From positions 1-23,885 of the forward strand of contig CBFIBQ010000042.1 of NCBI GenBank assembly GCA_965660875.1: a stretch of 23,885 bases of DNA, read 5' to 3'. Made by a program: the position numbers and the translations under genes. Source of the stretch: UBA6770 sp965660875 (GTDB lineage: Bacteria > Bacteroidota > Bacteroidia > Flavobacteriales_G > Salibacteraceae). This document shows positions 23,194 through 23,885 of this stretch, piece by piece. Within the stretch, counting starts at the first letter, position 1. Every line of letters starts with the position of its first letter. The notes under the pieces were generated by a model, which ran no database searches, was not told the DNA's origin, and saw only the letters and a list, made by a program, of their open reading frames with translations.

Positions 23194-23742
23194 TTATTTC
23201 TTTTTCTTAGGAGCAAGGAACATAATCATTCGTTTACCTTCCATTTTTGGTAGCGATTCCACATCACCAATATCCGCTAATTCTTGAGCAAGTTTTAATA
23301 ACAGGATTTCACCTCTTTCTTTAAAAACAATTGTTCTTCCTTTAAAAAAGACAAATGCTTTCAATTTAGCACCTTCCTCTAAGAATTTTCGCGCGTGATT
23401 CAGCTTGAAGTTAAAATCGTGCTCATCCGTATTGGGACCAAAACGAATTTCTTTCACTACTACTTTAGTAGCTTTAGATTGCATTTCTTTTTTCTTCTTC
23501 TTTTGCTCGTATACGAACTTTTTGTAGTCAAGAATTTTTACCACAGGTGGTTTAGCATTTGGCGATATTTCAACCAAATCTAAATTTGCCTCTTCTGCTT
23601 TAGCTAAAGCTTTGGATAATTCCAAAACTTCTGCTCCGTCACCTTCTGTGACTAAGCGAACAGGATCTGCATAAATTCTATCATTTGTTCTAAACGCAGG
23701 CTCTTTCTGCCTTTGTTGTTGGGGTCTGAATCTTCTTGCTAT
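23194..23742 (-). CDS. infC: Translation initiation factor IF-3, with a probable ATA start codon
   Basis: IF-3 binds the 30S subunit, prevents premature joining of subunits and discriminates against non-standard start codons. The full protein has 182 residues. The N-domain reads FRTNDRIYADPVRLV (about 17-31) and ELSKALAKAEEANLDLVEISPNAKPPVVKILDYKKF; the C-domain has KEIRFGPNTDEHDFNFK, KAFVFFKGRTIVFKERG and LPKMEGKRMIMFLAPKK. A TTG at 23625 would delete nearly the whole start of the N-domain, so it is rejected. The homologous frame continues to a stop at 23764-23766 without ATG, GTG or TTG. The codon correctly spaced from a perfect AAGGAGG (complement of 23751-23757) is ATA at 23742. E. coli infC uses ATT for self-control by the same principle. 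It lies 25 bases after thrS. Confidence 0.9.
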   Translation of the reverse strand: MARRFRPQQQRQKEPAFRTNDRIYADPVRLVTEGDGAEVLELSKALAKAEEANLDLVEISPNAKPPVVKILDYKKFVYEQKKKKKEMQSKATKVVVKEIRFGPNTDEHDFNFKLNHARKFLEEGAKLKAFVFFKGRTIVFKERGEILLLKLAQELADIGDVESLPKMEGKRMIMFLAPKKKK

Positions 23743-23750
23743 GGCTTTTT

Positions 23751-23757
23751 CCTCCTT
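23751..23757 (-). promoter_or_regulatory. Strong Shine-Dalgarno for infC that fixes its start
   Basis: AAGGAGG on the minus strand, 8 bases before the ATA at 23742. Strong Shine-Dalgarno sites are rare in Bacteroidota, where most genes here have none, so its presence points to initiation at this place despite the poor codon. Confidence 0.8.
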
Positions 23758-23767
23758 ATTACTTTAA

Positions 23768-23885
23768 TTAAAAATCTTTTACTAACTCTTTTATTTCGTC
23801 GTCAATCAAGGCTGCAAATGCATCCGTTGAAAAACTTCCTAAATCTCCTTCGCCTTGCTTACGCACGGAAACTTCTCCAGATTCG
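23768..23885 (-). CDS. thrS: Threonyl-tRNA synthetase, C-terminal end (5' part outside window)
   Basis: Only the last 38 residues are in the window: ESGEVSVRKQGEGDLGSF, then a helix ending LIDDEIKELVKDF and TAA at 23768-23770. VSVRKxGEGDLG is the typical end of the anticodon-binding domain of ThrRS. The position directly before infC-rpmI-rplT is the classical gene order. The enzyme charges tRNA-Thr in the cytoplasm. The rest of the gene lies beyond the right edge. Confidence 0.92.
   Translation of the reverse strand, partial: ESGEVSVRKQGEGDLGSFSTDAFAALIDDEIKELVKDF

Noticed and set aside
23194..23625. Short infC form starting at TTG 23625
   Set aside because: It removes the N-domain residues FRTNDRIYADPVRLV, which are encoded in frame upstream and match the family.

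Overview
The window looks like a chromosomal segment of a Bacteroidota bacterium, most likely in or near Flavobacteriales. The supporting signs are the recA, infC, rpmI and rplT sequence types, moderately low GC, TAnnTTTG-type -7 promoter boxes, a DUF5723 outer-membrane protein, a choice-of-anchor L domain protein and lipoproteins with an S-C-K-K-K start to the mature part. I see no phage, integrase, transposase, CRISPR array, rRNA or tRNA. Nothing marks the region as recently acquired.

Left part (1-14923): after the 3' end of a saccharopine dehydrogenase-like gene comes a phenylacetate (paa) catabolic locus split into three islands. Island 1 (520-5228) has paaE on the minus strand, divergent from paaA-paaB-paaC-paaD-paaG. 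PaaA, PaaB, PaaC and PaaE form the phenylacetyl-CoA 1,2-epoxidase and its reductase, PaaD helps mature it, and PaaG isomerises the epoxide to the oxepin. Island 2 is paaH (7453-8613), and island 3 is paaI-paaJ-paaY (12686-14923). The CoA ligase (paaK), the ring-cleavage enzyme (paaZ) and a regulator gene are not in the window. Between the islands lie a GtrA-like membrane protein convergent with an ArnT-like GT-C glycosyltransferase (their stop codons share TTAA), an unrecognised acidic protein, and a minus-strand block encoding a DUF5723 protein, a DUF2461 protein and an exported alpha/beta hydrolase.

Middle part (15198-18422): a Bcp-type peroxiredoxin, two tandem paralogous lipoproteins with conserved N-terminal halves and divergent C-terminal halves, and a secreted choice-of-anchor L / OmpA C-terminal fusion.

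Right part (18563-23885): recA with a strong downstream hairpin, a TPR lipoprotein followed by a second GT-C glycosyltransferase, and, on the minus strand, the classical thrS-infC-rpmI-rplT translation operon. The infC frame has no ATG, GTG or TTG start in its proper place. It opens at an ATA codon eight bases after a perfect AAGGAGG. The operon's terminator lies inside the 3' coding end of the convergent glycosyltransferase gene.

No gap between genes exceeds 300 bases; the longest is 14924-15197. I found no convincing new multi-gene system. The best leads are regulatory: a palindrome in the paaE/paaA divergent region, non-canonical starts (ATA for infC, possibly ATT for the hydrolase), -7 boxes very close to start codons, and the coding-embedded terminator. 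Two protein-level leads are the duplicated lipoproteins and the anchor-L/OmpA fusion.
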